Shown here piece after piece: positions 44,001 to 54,637 of a stretch of 64,000 nt of DNA. This DNA comes from Pyrus communis (Eukaryota > Streptophyta > Magnoliopsida > Rosales > Rosaceae). The translations under genes were made by a program, and so were the position numbers. The notes under the pieces were generated by a model. That model ran no database searches and was not told where the DNA came from. It saw nothing but the letters and a program-made list of their open reading frames with translations. Every line of letters starts with the position of its first letter. The first letter of the stretch is position 1. The stretch is taken from assembly GCF_963583255.1 (NCBI RefSeq), contig NC_084805.1:11710827-11774826 (forward strand), in the 5' to 3' direction.

Positions 44001-46470
44001 CACCGATTACAGGAAGTTGAATTCTAGCACTAGAAAAGATTACTTTCCTATGCCTTTCATAGATCAAATGCTTGAGAGATTGGTGGGTTACTCACACTAT
44101 TGTTTTCTTGATGGTTACTCAGGTTACAATCAAATTGCAATCGCTCCGGAGGATCAAGAGAAAACAACCTTTATTTGCCCCTTTGGCACATTTGCATACA
44201 GGAGAATGCCTTTTGGACTATGCAATGCTCCAACAACATTCCAAAGATGTATGTTGGCCATCTTCTCTGACATGGTAGAAAGGTTCATTGAGGTATTTAT
44301 GGATGACTTCTCAGTGTTTGGTTCCTCTTTTGATGAATGTCTTAACCATCTATCGTTAGTACTTCAAAGATGTCAGGAAACAAATTTGGTTCTCAATTGG
44401 GAAAAGTGCCAATTTATGGTGAAACAAGGAATTGTGTTGGGGCATGTAATCTCTAGCAAAGGAATGGAGGTAGACAAAGCCAAAATTGACGTCATCACCA
44501 ATATGGTAGCCCCCACCACTGTGAAGGGAGTAAGAAGTTTTTTGGGCCATGCAGGTTTTTATCGTCGTTTCATTAAGAACTTTTCAATGATCACTCGTCC
44601 ATTATGCAATCTGCTAGCTAAAGATGTTGTATTTCATTTTGATAAGGCTTGTATGGATGCATTCAATACTTTGAAAAATGAACTAACCTCGGCCCCTATT
44701 ATTATGGCACCTGATTGGTCATTACCTTTTGAATTAATGTGTGATGCCTCTGACTATGCTATTGGTGCAGTTTTAGGGCAAAGGGTGAACAAGCTTCCAC
44801 ATGTGATCTACTATGCAAGCCGGACTCTGCATGATGCTCAACTTAACTATTCCACAACTGAAAAGGAGTTGCTTGCTGTTGTTTTTGCCTTAGAAAAGTT
44901 TAGGTCATATCTTGTGGGATCTAAAGTTATTGTGTTTTCTGATCATGCAGCCATTAGGTATTTGATGACAAAGAAAGATGCTAAACCACGCTTGATTAGA
45001 TGGATACTCTTACTACAAGAGTTTGACTTGGAAATTCGAGATAAGAAGGGCAGTGATAATGTTGTGGCTGACCATTTGTCCAGGCTTAATGAAAACCATG
45101 GAGTTGGACAACCTTTGCCCCTAAATGAATCATTTCCAGATGAACAACTCTTTGTTGTTCAAGAAAAAGAACCATGGTATGCAGATTTTGTTAATTATCT
45201 TGCTTGTGGTATAATGAGAAATGACCTTTCTTTTCAGGAAAGAAAGAAGTTCCTTGCCATGGTAAAGCACTACGTTTGGGACGAACCATATTTGTTTAAA
45301 TACTGCCCTGATCAAATCATTAGGAGATGTGTCCCAGAGAGTGAGCAACAAAGCATCCTAACATTTAGCCACACATTGGCATGTGGAGGCCATTTTGGTG
45401 CCAAAAAGACGTCTCTAAAGGTTTTACAATCTGGTTTCTTTTGGCCTACTTTATTCAAAGATGTTTTTAATTTTTGTTCTAAGTGTGATAGGTGCCAGAA
45501 AATGGGGAACATTAGCCGAAGAAATGAGATGCCATTGAACAACATTTTGGTGGTGGAGCTCTTTGATGTTTGGGGAATTGACTTCATGGGACCATTTCCA
45601 TCCTCCTTTGGCTACTTATACATATTAGTGGCAGTGGATTACGTATCCAAATGGGTTGAAGCCATTGCTACAAGAACTAATGATCATAAGGTTGTGTTGA
45701 ATTTTCTTAAAGATGTGATTTTTTGTAGGTTTGGAACCCCAAGAGCTATTATTAGTGATGGTGGCAGCCATTTCTGCAACAAACCCTTTGAATCCTTGAT
45801 GAAGAAGTACAATATCAACCATAAAGTGGCAACCCCGTACCATCCTCAAACCTCAGGACAAGTGGAGATTAGCAATAGGGAGATCAAGAACATCTTGATG
45901 AAGACCGTGAGCCCTACAAGGAAGGATTGGTCATTGAGGTTGAATGATGCACTATGGGCATATAGAACAGCATACAAGACCCCCATTGGCATGAGTCCTT
46001 ATCGCCTTGTGTTTGGGAAAGCTTGTCATTTGCCAATGGAGCTTGAACACCGTGCATATTGGGCCATCAAGAAGTTCAACTTTGATTACAAGGATGCTGG
46101 AATAGCAAGGAAGCTCCAACTTAATGAGTTGGAAGAGCTTAGAAATGAAGCATATGAGAATGCCAAAATCTACATGGAACGGACTAAGCTCTATCATGAC
46201 AAGGCCATCCTAAGGAAGGAGTTTCACCAAGGTATGAAAGTACTTTTGTTCGACTCACGTTTGAGACTTTTTCCAGGAAAATTGAAGTCTAGGTGGGTGG
46301 GACCATTCAACGTGCTGCAAACATTTCCCCACGGAGCTGTGGAGATAGAGAACATGAAGAATGGCACCTCTTTTAAAGTCAACGGGCAGCGATTGAAACC
46401 ATATTTGGATAAAGTGGATGAAGAGCAAGTGTATCAAGTCGTGGATGTTCTTGAATTTTCACCACCATGA
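41092..46470 (+). CDS. Intact Athila-type gag-pol polyprotein (1792 aa)
   Basis: A single uninterrupted frame. Gag lies in about residues 100-290 ([49 protein letters not shown], the Athila signature). The zinc knuckle [14 protein letters not shown] starts at residue 313. Protease: [12 protein letters not shown], Asp 621; D-L-G-A instead of D-T/S-G-A is usual in this lineage. RT spans about 930-1130 with catalytic FMDDF (Asp 1071/1072). RNase H starts near [17 protein letters not shown] (Asp 1218). Integrase has a His/Cys zinc region ([19 protein letters not shown]) and a D-D-35-E core ([18 protein letters not shown], then Glu in GQVEISNRE, exactly 35 residues on). All catalytic residues I checked are present. 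The start follows TTTCAGGTAGTAT and matches the gag remnant at 21405. No env-like ORF follows. It could be functional and act in trans. Confidence 0.95.
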   Translation: MSNKLVELGQRIERLKGHTLDNFVPSRSSFNREEEEGNSPSSTSKESEQFDWAREEEMAGNEDELRALEDFAQPIIPNSPSCILLPTEARNYDLKSSHFHMFPSFYGLPNEDPLAHIKEFYNVVSGLPLQGVSEANLRMRVFPYTLKDKAKSWLMTLTPGSLTTWDAVAKKFLEKFFSTQKTATLRGQIFNFKQDDGEPFNECWERFKGLLIQCPHHGLPFHLQMQIFYDGLTQNCQSTVDNAAGGALKKKNAQESYNIYEMLGSNAQHKDLRGKKVGVYETSSNHELLLQVANLERKLESVLNMVPKANEVCAICNIPSHPTHQCPSREAYPEYVQEQVNLMNSYNQRPRNDMYSNTYNPSWRDHPNFSWKNNNPIQNFQPKPATTLEDTVKLLAQNTLQFQHSTNSALQQHSAALTKMETQLGQIVDALNQREVGKFPSQPVILQRNQEQAKAITTLRSGKVIDNRVGNEVTNEYDHVNAGVTQGDNEKSIEEPSHATSSLEAPNLHKAEKPYTPPIPFPGRLAKSKQDKSFKEIFDILSKVNVNLPLLDVIRNMPAYGKFFKELNSYKRKYGPHEKVVVSENVSAVVQRKLPPKLKDPGSFSINITIGDKKVEKAMLDLGASINLMPYSVYLQLGLGDLKATTISLQLADRSVKYPRGIVEDILVQVDKLILPADFVVLDMEEAPIHDRELPILLGRPFMATAKTIIDVQNGLLTMTVLGETIQFKVFESLSHHSSSLDCYAIDVLDSLVFSKFLQTQSNEPLQTVLSQSQDEFDEEDALMEEVAALEALALYPFNASPRFEPLESSMSHLTPSTVKAPKLELKPLPPHLKYAYLAEFETLPIIIASDLSPNEEDKLIRVLKEFKSVFGWSIADIKGISPTMCMHRILLEEGAKTSREPQRRLNPHMKEVVRNEVLKLLDVGIIYPISDSKWVSAIQVVPKKVGITVIRNENNELVPTKPTTSWRVCTDYRKLNSSTRKDYFPMPFIDQMLERLVGYSHYCFLDGYSGYNQIAIAPEDQEKTTFICPFGTFAYRRMPFGLCNAPTTFQRCMLAIFSDMVERFIEVFMDDFSVFGSSFDECLNHLSLVLQRCQETNLVLNWEKCQFMVKQGIVLGHVISSKGMEVDKAKIDVITNMVAPTTVKGVRSFLGHAGFYRRFIKNFSMITRPLCNLLAKDVVFHFDKACMDAFNTLKNELTSAPIIMAPDWSLPFELMCDASDYAIGAVLGQRVNKLPHVIYYASRTLHDAQLNYSTTEKELLAVVFALEKFRSYLVGSKVIVFSDHAAIRYLMTKKDAKPRLIRWILLLQEFDLEIRDKKGSDNVVADHLSRLNENHGVGQPLPLNESFPDEQLFVVQEKEPWYADFVNYLACGIMRNDLSFQERKKFLAMVKHYVWDEPYLFKYCPDQIIRRCVPESEQQSILTFSHTLACGGHFGAKKTSLKVLQSGFFWPTLFKDVFNFCSKCDRCQKMGNISRRNEMPLNNILVVELFDVWGIDFMGPFPSSFGYLYILVAVDYVSKWVEAIATRTNDHKVVLNFLKDVIFCRFGTPRAIISDGGSHFCNKPFESLMKKYNINHKVATPYHPQTSGQVEISNREIKNILMKTVSPTRKDWSLRLNDALWAYRTAYKTPIGMSPYRLVFGKACHLPMELEHRAYWAIKKFNFDYKDAGIARKLQLNELEELRNEAYENAKIYMERTKLYHDKAILRKEFHQGMKVLLFDSRLRLFPGKLKSRWVGPFNVLQTFPHGAVEIENMKNGTSFKVNGQRLKPYLDKVDEEQVYQVVDVLEFSPP

Positions 46471-47300
46471 ACAAGCTACCATGTCTTGCCTAGACATTAA
46501 ATAAAGCGCTTACTAGGAGGCAACCTAGTGTGGTTTGTGTTCTTTCTTTATGTTGTGTTTTTGTTGTTACCATTCCATATTCTTTGCTTACTTACATTGC
46601 ATACAATTTTAAAACATCGAGGACAATGTTTAGGATAGGTTTGGGGGTGTGGGATGGAAGTTTTGTTTTGTGTTTGTGTTTGTTTGAGGTGTTAGTTTTG
46701 GTTAAGAGTGTTTTTGCATGCTAATATGAATGTATATGAGGACTATGTTTGAAAACAAACGATTGGGTTGCTATGGAAAAGAGTTGCATCTTATTGTCAT
46801 TTATAAAGTTATAACTCTTGAAATTATGATCATGGAGGTACCATACTCAAATTCTGGAAGAAGAATGTGGAGACTACCCTAGTGAGTTATTTTGAGCCTA
46901 TTTGCTTCTTTGAGAGGGTTTAAAGTGTTTCTACTCCTATCTCTTTCTTTCAATTTCACTTTAAATGATCTCATTACTTCTATTTTGATTGGATACTAAG
47001 AATTACTCTCTTTGCAGATACCATGTGTTTAGTATCATTCGTGAATGAACTCAATGAGATGATGTTTGGCTATGCATGTTTAACTACTAAAAGGCTTAAA
47101 TCCTACCCATTTGTGTGCTCCATTCACCCTCGTTGCAGCCAAACACTTTAGCCCAATTCTTTCATCACCCACACCACATTCTAGCCCATTACAAGCCATA
47201 CCTTATAGTTTGGGGAATACCAATGTGATGAAGACTAAGGGCAGATTGAGTTATAAAGCAAGATTGTGGCGTGTACCGAAGGCACCTATGTTGAAAATGT

Positions 47301-47337
<37 letters not shown>

Positions 47338-48137
47338 TCAAAGTGGATACAAACTCCAAATAGCCTAATTATAAAGCATAGGGCCTGGACGCCAAAAACA
47401 AAAGAAGACAAATGCCAGTGAAGAGCCTCAAAGACACCTTGGTAGGCCCCAAGCTCTAGTTTTTCATATCACTTCATTCGTAACCTATACCCTAAGCCTT
47501 GCATTACGACCTTGAGAAAGACCTAGCTGATCATTGGGGATGTATTCATGGGTGATAGTAAGTGTGTGTGTTATCTATATTCTTAGCATTTGATTCATTT
47601 CATGAGATTTACTCAGAAACTGTGCTTCCATTTCAGATTTCATATGTGAGAATTTTGATTCCTTTTACATAATTTCACTCATATATGGTTGTGGAGGGAT
47701 TAAACCTTAGGGTCTGAGTGAAAATTTTGAGTGAAATCTGTGAGGAGTAGAGTTGAGGCGAATTCTATCTTAAGCATTTGGGTATGGTGACTTTGAAGTC
47801 GTAAGACATGGAGAAATATCTTTACACGTTACAATTGATACGATTCTTTGAAGTGGAAAACTTTTGAGTTTGAATATATGACAAAATCTTCATTGGTTCT
47901 TATTAGTTTGTTTAAAGCATGTTTTGCAGTTTTTGTAAATGTTTGTGGGTGTCATCACTGTAAACCCTCAGGAGACACAACTCCTCCAACTAGGGACACC
48001 TAGGGGTTCAAAGGCTTGTTGCACATGCTCAGTGCAATCGTTTGGCCAGCGAAAGTGGTTTAGTTAGATGTTTGTGTTTTGTGTGTTTTAGTTTTAAGTT
48101 TGCTCGAGGACTAGCAAAAACCAGGTTTGGGGGTATT
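46471..48137 (+). other. Athila 3' untranslated region and polypurine tract (right sub-unit)
   Basis: It begins with the post-pol motif GCGCTTACTAGGAGGCAACC (46505), then AAAACATCGAGGACAATGTTT, a poly(A) run at 47306-47331, and ends GCTCGAGGACTAGCAAAAAC plus the tract GGTTTGGGGGTATT just before the LTR at 48138. No env-like ORF is visible. Confidence 0.75.
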
Positions 48138-50161
48138 TGATAAGTCACATTTTGCATGCATCTATATCTCGCTTATTTGGCGTCTTTGTGATGTTTTGGA
48201 TTAAACTAGTTGCGTTTTACATTGTTTTGTGTTAGTATGCAGCCAAGTGTGTAATAAGATCAATTGGAAGGCAAATGAAGGAATGTGGTGCAATTCGACC
48301 ACATTGGATGGTTCTAAACAGAAAGTGGTGCAATTCGACCACATTGGGTGTTTCTAAACAAGGCAAAAACATGCATTCACATGCATGTCACAACCTTGGC
48401 CGTGTGTTCCCATATCATCCCATCATTTGATGCAATTCTTGCACCAAATCAGATTCCTCACAATCCCATTTCCATCACTTAATTCATTTCAGCCATTTTG
48501 ACACCAACAAACACAAACATCCATTCCGTGCACTCCATTACATTTCTACACATCACCTTTGCATTTCCATCTCTTTCATGTCCATTCCGTGCACTTCCAT
48601 ACCCAATTCCAGATTATTCTAACAGTTTCAGATTGTCCACTCCCTTGTGGCAGACTTTGCACATGTATCTTGGATTAAATATCCATATACCTGCAGATTA
48701 TGTCCATTCCTTGCATCCTTTATTCCAGAAATTCACTCATCCCTTTATCCATGCCGTGTGCCCATTTCACATTTCCAGAATTTGTACAAACAATTCACTT
48801 TTGGCAGATTCCACTCACTTGTTGCAGCAAAGACACATGCATTTTGATTAAACAAAACACATACTTGCAGATCTTGTCCATGCCATGCTTCCACTACCTC
48901 AGAAACCCATCATCCCATCACTTATGCACTGCCATCTGAGTTAAACAAATGGTAGATCCAATCTGATTGTCTCTCCATCATTAACCTTATTCAGAAATTC
49001 ACCAAGGGACTCACTCACTCTCCCTCTCTCTCGGATTTTCATTCCATTACACACATACATTCTCTCCATTTTACCATTGCATTCTACATTCTTTTCCTTT
49101 CACAGAAACTGTCCATATTCTCTCCCTTTCCCATCCGCAAGTCTTATTCATCATCCAGTCCATTACACACCCAAAAACCTCTCCCATTTCACTCCATTCT
49201 CTGTCCAATTTCTGTCCAAGGGCAGAAACCACCCAACCAAGCCACTCTACCTTCATCCGCACCACATTTTGGAGAAGCAACACCAAGGAACTCTTCAAGG
49301 ACTTCAACATCAGTTTTGCTTCAAGGGTTTCTCCTTCTTAATCTTATGTTCACTCATGTTATTTACTTTGATGTTAAACCTTTGTAAACATGAAGTATAA
49401 CTAATCCTCCTCTAGGGATTCGATGTAACCTTGCAAAGTTTGCCATGTAATTAAGTTAGAATGCTCATTTTGTCCATCTATTTCTTGTTTCATTTTCTGT
49501 TTTAATGGTGACTTTGTGTGTTGATTTTAATGTTTGATCATCATTTGAATTAATCACAAAGTTGTGTAGCCAAGATTAGAACACACATCATGTATAATCT
49601 TGGTAGATATGTGAATGAATGAAGGGAGTGTTTAGCACACATCCTGCCGAGTTAACCCCTTTGGTTTTATGAAAGTTTCTTGTACATTACATAATCTTGA
49701 TTATGAACCAAAGTTGCACATCACAATTAGGTTCATGATTAGAGACATTTGATCAAATCCACACATCATATGGTTGATCATATCCAAGTGAAACAAACTC
49801 AAGGAATAGGTAGATGAATGAGTACAAGCTAACTTGACAAACATGGACTTAGTTAAGCAATGGTGAAACCGAATCCCTAGCTTCATTTCCATTGATACTA
49901 TCCTATTACATTAGTTGTTGATTCATTTACTTGTGTTTACTTCATTTTCTCATGCTTTCAAGTTACAACAACAAATCTGTCTATTTAGACTAGTTTGATT
50001 CATTTCCAAATCTGCCTAGTTTGTTTAGTTTGATTCATTTTATAGAGTTCTTGCAAACAAGTAGTTACATAGGTCCAATTAGTCCCTGTGGATTCGACAC
50101 CCTTACTTATGCCATTATACTAAATATATTCTAGCATTAAGAAGGGAATATTACATCAACA
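48138..50161 (+). repeat. Composite A 3' LTR (2024 bp)
   Basis: It matches 19263-21286 over its full length with about three substitutions. The target copy GAGGG follows (50162-50166), then element E resumes with GGCCGACCATGGTGTTA, as in 53346 onward. Confidence 0.92.
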
Positions 50162-51689
50162 GAGGGGCCGACCATGGTGTTAGGGTTTTACTCTACACAT
50201 GGCGGCATCCTATTAGCCAAGGTTTATGGAGATAATATTCTCAAGATATTAAATAGGAAATGATATCTTGAGATAATCATGTAAATATCCCTAATTGATT
50301 CAAATAGACATTACTTACTTGAATGAAGTTAATCTTTGGGAATGTATTAAAGATAGGATTTGGTAATTAATCCTTATCTTTAATGCCTTGACTTTTCCTT
50401 GCCATGGGCAAGTGAGCTGTGGGCAATCGTATTTAGCTGTTTAAATCTTCAAGGGTGCTGAGCTGCTCGTGGGAGTATATGAGAAGCCTGCACATTTAAT
50501 GAGGGCAATCTTGTCTTTCTTGGGCAAAAGTCTACATGTCACATCTAGGATATTTGGGATTATTTTAGGCTTCACAAATGCCCCCACACCTGCTGGGCTA
50601 TATGTAGGAAAAAATGGCAGTAGGTGTAGAAGTCCCAAGCTGTATAGGTGTGCAAGTTGTTTCCCAATTGGATGTAGATCTCATTTTTTGACTTGGAGAT
50701 AGACTCTTCGAGGAAAAGGAAACCAATTGCCCGCAATACCTATTTAATTTTACCTTAAGCAGATGATTAAATAAATTTGGAGAACAATCTTCATTCCAAC
50801 AAGGAAGAAAGATACTAGAGGAAATTTGTTCCCTCTCCCCTAGCTCTCTTCTTTTCTTGCCCTTGCAAAGAGTCATTTCTCATTGTTGTTATTCTTCTTT
50901 GTGCTGCATCAAGGTATGAAAAAGGTAATTTTCTTTGTCTTCTTGGGTGATGCTGTTGTAGGGCAACCGTTGGGATGGTGTGGCACGTCGGCTAGCAAGG
51001 GTCCGGGGGCGAGCAAGTAGTGTGACATGGGCCACGGCTTGGACTGCTCAGCTTGACTAGAGCTAAAGGTAACTGTGTAGCTTGGGCTGCAACTTGAGGT
51101 GATAGGGCACAGTGCAGAGTGAACCATGAGGCTCAAGATCCTTTTAGGGGCTTGAATCTGACATAGGCCAGTCAGGCATGCTGAGTGGTCTGGAGCAACT
51201 AAGCTCTTGTCATAGGTTGCTTAATGCCTCAAGCAAAGGTAATCATGAATAGGTGAGGTGAATGACGCGTAAGGCGAGGAGTTAGGCGAGCCGCGAGGCT
51301 CTAGCCTTTCTAGATTTGGGCTTAGTGTGGGCCAAGTGTGATAAGGCATGCTAGGGCCTAAGGGAGAGAGAGAAAGAGACGCGAGGTGCCATTTTTCTTG
51401 CTCATGACTTGGGGCGCATGCTGGGTTTCTTAGGTTAAGAATTGCGTAGTTGGGGCCACAGTTTGGGCCCTAGGCGCTGTGTTTAGCAGACTGAGCATGT
51501 GTTTGTGCCGTTAAGGAGAAAGAGATGTGGGCTGATGCCCATATGGGTCTGGCATCAGTTGGAGAGAAAAGAGGACCAGGTCATAAGGCATGTTGTATAT
51601 TGCTGAAAAAGCTTGTCGTTGATCCGACTTCTCCCAAGGGGAAGAAAAAACTATTGAGTTTGAGCATGTGAAACCTGCTACTTCGAAGA

Positions 51690-52830
51690 TGGCCACAACC
51701 ATTGTTGAGAAAATTGCGTAACGAAAGGGTTCGGTGGTGCTTTAGCGTCTAGGTTTGATCGAAGCGCGCGTCTAGAGCTAAGTCCGGTTCAGCTTCTAAA
51801 AAGTTCACCGCTATGAAGATCAGATAGGTCGAATCTGATGCTAAAGTGACGCCTGGGCTTATTCCTCATTCTGCTGTGACTAATTCATTTGATGAGAAGG
51901 GGAAATATACTCACATGGGCAGTAGAGAGAAGTCCGTCGAGTTAGGCTCTGAGGAATTTCTCGAGGTTTATGCAATGCTAAAAGTTGACCTGCTTGAGGA
52001 CATTGATGCATGCGCCAATTTTGTTGATAGTGTCAGGAGTATGATCCTCTCATACTCTTTTGTGAAGCGTCCTGCCTACTTAAGGAGGTTCTCCTTGCTT
52101 GTGACTATGCAGAAAAATTTGATCTTGGTAGTCGAGTATATGTGCATTGATCAAGATGCTGTCAAGGATGCTAAGGAGGTTGAAGGGGTTTGATGTCTCT
52201 GCCCTCACTTCTGTGCAGTTGGAGACCATTCATTTAGAGGTCGTCGATTTGAAAGCTAAGCATAGTACGACTCAGCCGATATAGAAAGCTGCAGAGAAAG
52301 AAGTCAGTCATGTTACACTGTGGCCCATGACCTTGAGTGTGTAAATTCGGAGCTACGATCTGCTTGTTTTTATAAGAGTGATGAGCTTATCTTCATGCAT
52401 GGTGAAATGCTCGTGTCAAGGATGTTGCCAGTAAGCTTGAGTCCAAGGAAGTGGATCTACAAGGTTCGTTGTTTGCTAGTGAGAACCTAAAGAATGAACT
52501 GGATAAGCTACAGGATGCTCACACTAGGCTTGCTGGGGAGAATGTGTAGCTGAAGAATGAGACGGTTGGTCACGAAGTGGCGCTTGCTCCTTATTAGGTC
52601 GATTTCTCCAAGCTTGGCTATATAGACCATCTACAGGGTAGGCCGTTACATTATGAGTTTCATGAAAAGAACTTCGAGACTTATTCAATTTCTCCAGTTG
52701 ATTTGCTTAACTTCTCGTTTGAGGCTACCTTTGGTGGAGCAACTGAGGGTCATGATGGAAGCTTTGGCTAATGAGAGTGGTGTAGCTACTGAAGGCGTGG
52801 TAGTTGAGGAACCAGTTGTTGCGTAGACTG
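51690..52830 (+). pseudogene. Decayed coiled-coil protein of element E
   Basis: An open piece at 51846-52193 (KSVELGSEEFLEVYAMLK, then VDSVRSMILSYSFVKRPAY) continues in shifted frames as a Lys/Glu-rich heptad-like stretch (KAAEKEVSHVT, LFASENLKNELDKLQ, LAGENVQLKNE with stops) and ends near VDLLNFSFEATFGG. Plant non-autonomous LTR elements often carry such coiled-coil proteins of unknown role. Several in-frame stops and frameshifts make this a pseudogene. No catalytic motif is visible. Confidence 0.5.
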
Positions 52831-53165
52831 CCGATGAGTATTCTTTTTTCTTAGACTTAAAAATTTTCTTCTTTTCCTTTTCGTTTTGCTTTATTTGAAC
52901 TTTGTTGGCCATCGAGCCAGTTTATCAATTTGCTAGAAATTTAATAAACTGATTTCTTTGTTTTGCTTCATCCTCGCTATTTCGCCATGTCTTTTGCAAA
53001 ACTTTATCGTAGGGCGACTAGGTAAGCTGTTTCGGCAAAGCAGTCGATCACATGTGGTCACTTTCGGTTTTAGTTTTGGCTTTGGGGCTTCGGGACTTCG
53101 AGAGCCTTGCCTACTCGAGGCGCTTGCAAAACTTTGTCGTAGGATGGGTGCTGGGTTGGCTACTT

Positions 53166-53748
53166 TGATGAAAATGTACCTGCAAAACAATCAATACCTT
53201 TGATAAAAGTTGAGGGGGGTGTTAGGCCTATGGATTTTTGATGCCTAAGTTAGTTTCTCTGAAAAGGGGAAGTGTTTAGGGCTTTTGAGGGTAGCAAAAG
53301 CTTACTGAAATTTGGTAGAGATAGAGGTATTTATAGGAGAAGGGGTCGGCCATGGTGTTACGGTTTAACCCTACACATGGAGGCATCCTATTGGCCAAGG
53401 TGTATGGAGGGAATATTCTTAAGATATTAAATATGAAATAATATCTTGAGATAATGGTGTAAATATCCCTAATTGATTTAAATAGGGATTACTTACTTAA
53501 ATAGAGTCAATCTTCAATTAGGAATGTATTAAAGATAGGATTTGTGTAATTAATCCTTATCTTTAATGTTTTGACTTTTCCTTGTCATGGGTAGATAAGC
53601 TGTGGGCAGTCGTATATAGTTGTTTTGACCTTTAGGGGTGCTAAACTGCGCGTGGGAGTATATGAGAAGTCTGCCTATTTAATGAGTCTTTCTTGAGCAA
53701 AAATCCATGTGTCACTTCCAAGATTTTTGGGATTATATAGGCTTCACA
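53166..53748 (+). repeat. Element E right LTR-like repeat
   Basis: Starts TGATGAAAATGTACC and ends GGCTTCACA. It contains TATTTATAGGAG and corresponds to the LTR split by composite A (19050-19262 and 50167-50576). It acts as an empty-site reference for the A insertion. Confidence 0.65.
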
Positions 53749-54446
53749 ACCGATATTTTAAACACTGATGGTAATTGGTTCAGATGCACCCAGATAGACA
53801 CCAATCATTTTTACAATTGAACCTATGTTTTAACTTATCATTTAGTGATTCACTAAGGGACATCAAATTTTGTCTCCCACATACCATGCGTAAGCCATCA
53901 CACCCCATAAACCACACCAAGATTCTACATCCTTACTTGTTTGTGTAGCATGCAAACATTTCAAAATGAAGAACAATTGAACCAAAGAAAATGAAGCTCA
54001 TCTGAAACGTTCTTTGGGCCCAAAATACAAGTTGGGCCAAGAGAAAGTAAAGTACAGTGGAAGGCCTGATATTTGCTCCAAGGTAAGTACAACATGCTCT
54101 AGTCAAAGATAATAGTAGCCCAGTTGAGTCCTTATACTAAAGGATTGTAAAGAGCTTACATTTTGAGCACGGTTCAACCGAGTCCCAAAAAGACTAAAAC
54201 TGTTATAGATTGGCAATCGATTTGATAAGTTGGGGTTGTTCAAAGGATCAGAATTCATGCTTAATCAGATGAGAAGAACTTAAGTCTATGTTTAGAATCC
54301 TTATTCAAATGGGAAGCCGAGACTAGATCAGGGTTAAATTTCAATTAAGAAAAGATAGATTGGAATGTTTTTGGACTTGCCGAGGAGGCTCAGTCCTATC
54401 AAGACTCTGCCTCGGCAAACCTCTTCATTCTTAAGGCCTTGCCTAT
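53749..54446. other. Intergenic between E and G
   Basis: No gene or repeat family is recognised in this ~700-bp stretch. Confidence 0.4.
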
Positions 54447-54637
54447 TGTTGCCAAAATTAGATTAACCGAAATCAACACAATTAAGTTCAAATTTTAATG
54501 CTTGCGAGTGTATGAATCGTAGTATAATGTAATAGGCAAGCACAAGATTGTTCCAACTAAGATTGATATAATTCTAATTATCTAACTTAATTTAAATTGC
54601 ACTTGAATTTCACATTGAAATTGATTGAACGATTGAT

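Larger units (their letters stand above)
19263..50161 (+). mobile_element. Composite A: three-LTR Athila insertion, TSD GAGGG
   Basis: The unit begins with a 2024-bp LTR, ends with a 2024-bp LTR, and is flanked by perfect GAGGG copies (19258-19262, 50162-50166). Joining its flanks reconstitutes a contiguous LTR of element E, homologous to 53166-53748. Between the outer LTRs lie a tRNA-Asp primer site, a pol-deleted Athila body (with later insertions), a polypurine tract, a different 2397-bp LTR, a second tRNA-Asp primer site, an intact gag-pol and a second polypurine tract. The lineage call comes from the gag and protease signatures and the tRNA-Asp site. One TSD pair around three LTRs suggests integration as a single composite, or later recombination between elements. 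Confidence 0.8.
19050..53748 (+). mobile_element. Element E: old non-autonomous LTR element, split by composite A
   Basis: Two related segments look like direct LTRs. The left one (19050-19262 continued at 50167-50576) starts TGACGAAAATG and ends GGCTTCACA. The right one (53166-53748) starts TGATGAAAATG and also ends GGCTTCACA. Both include TATTTATAGGAG as a likely TATA region and the GCTTACTGAAATTTGGTA block. A sample alignment shows roughly one difference per eight bases, so it is old. The intervening 50577-53165 carries a decayed coiled-coil ORF and no pol. No target duplication or clear primer site was found, so the outer limits rest on the shared sequence only. Composite A is inserted in its left LTR. 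Confidence 0.55.

Noticed and set aside
53749..54446. Target duplication around element E
   Set aside because: The five bases before 19050 (AGTCT) and after 53748 (ACCGA) do not match, so no TSD is claimed.
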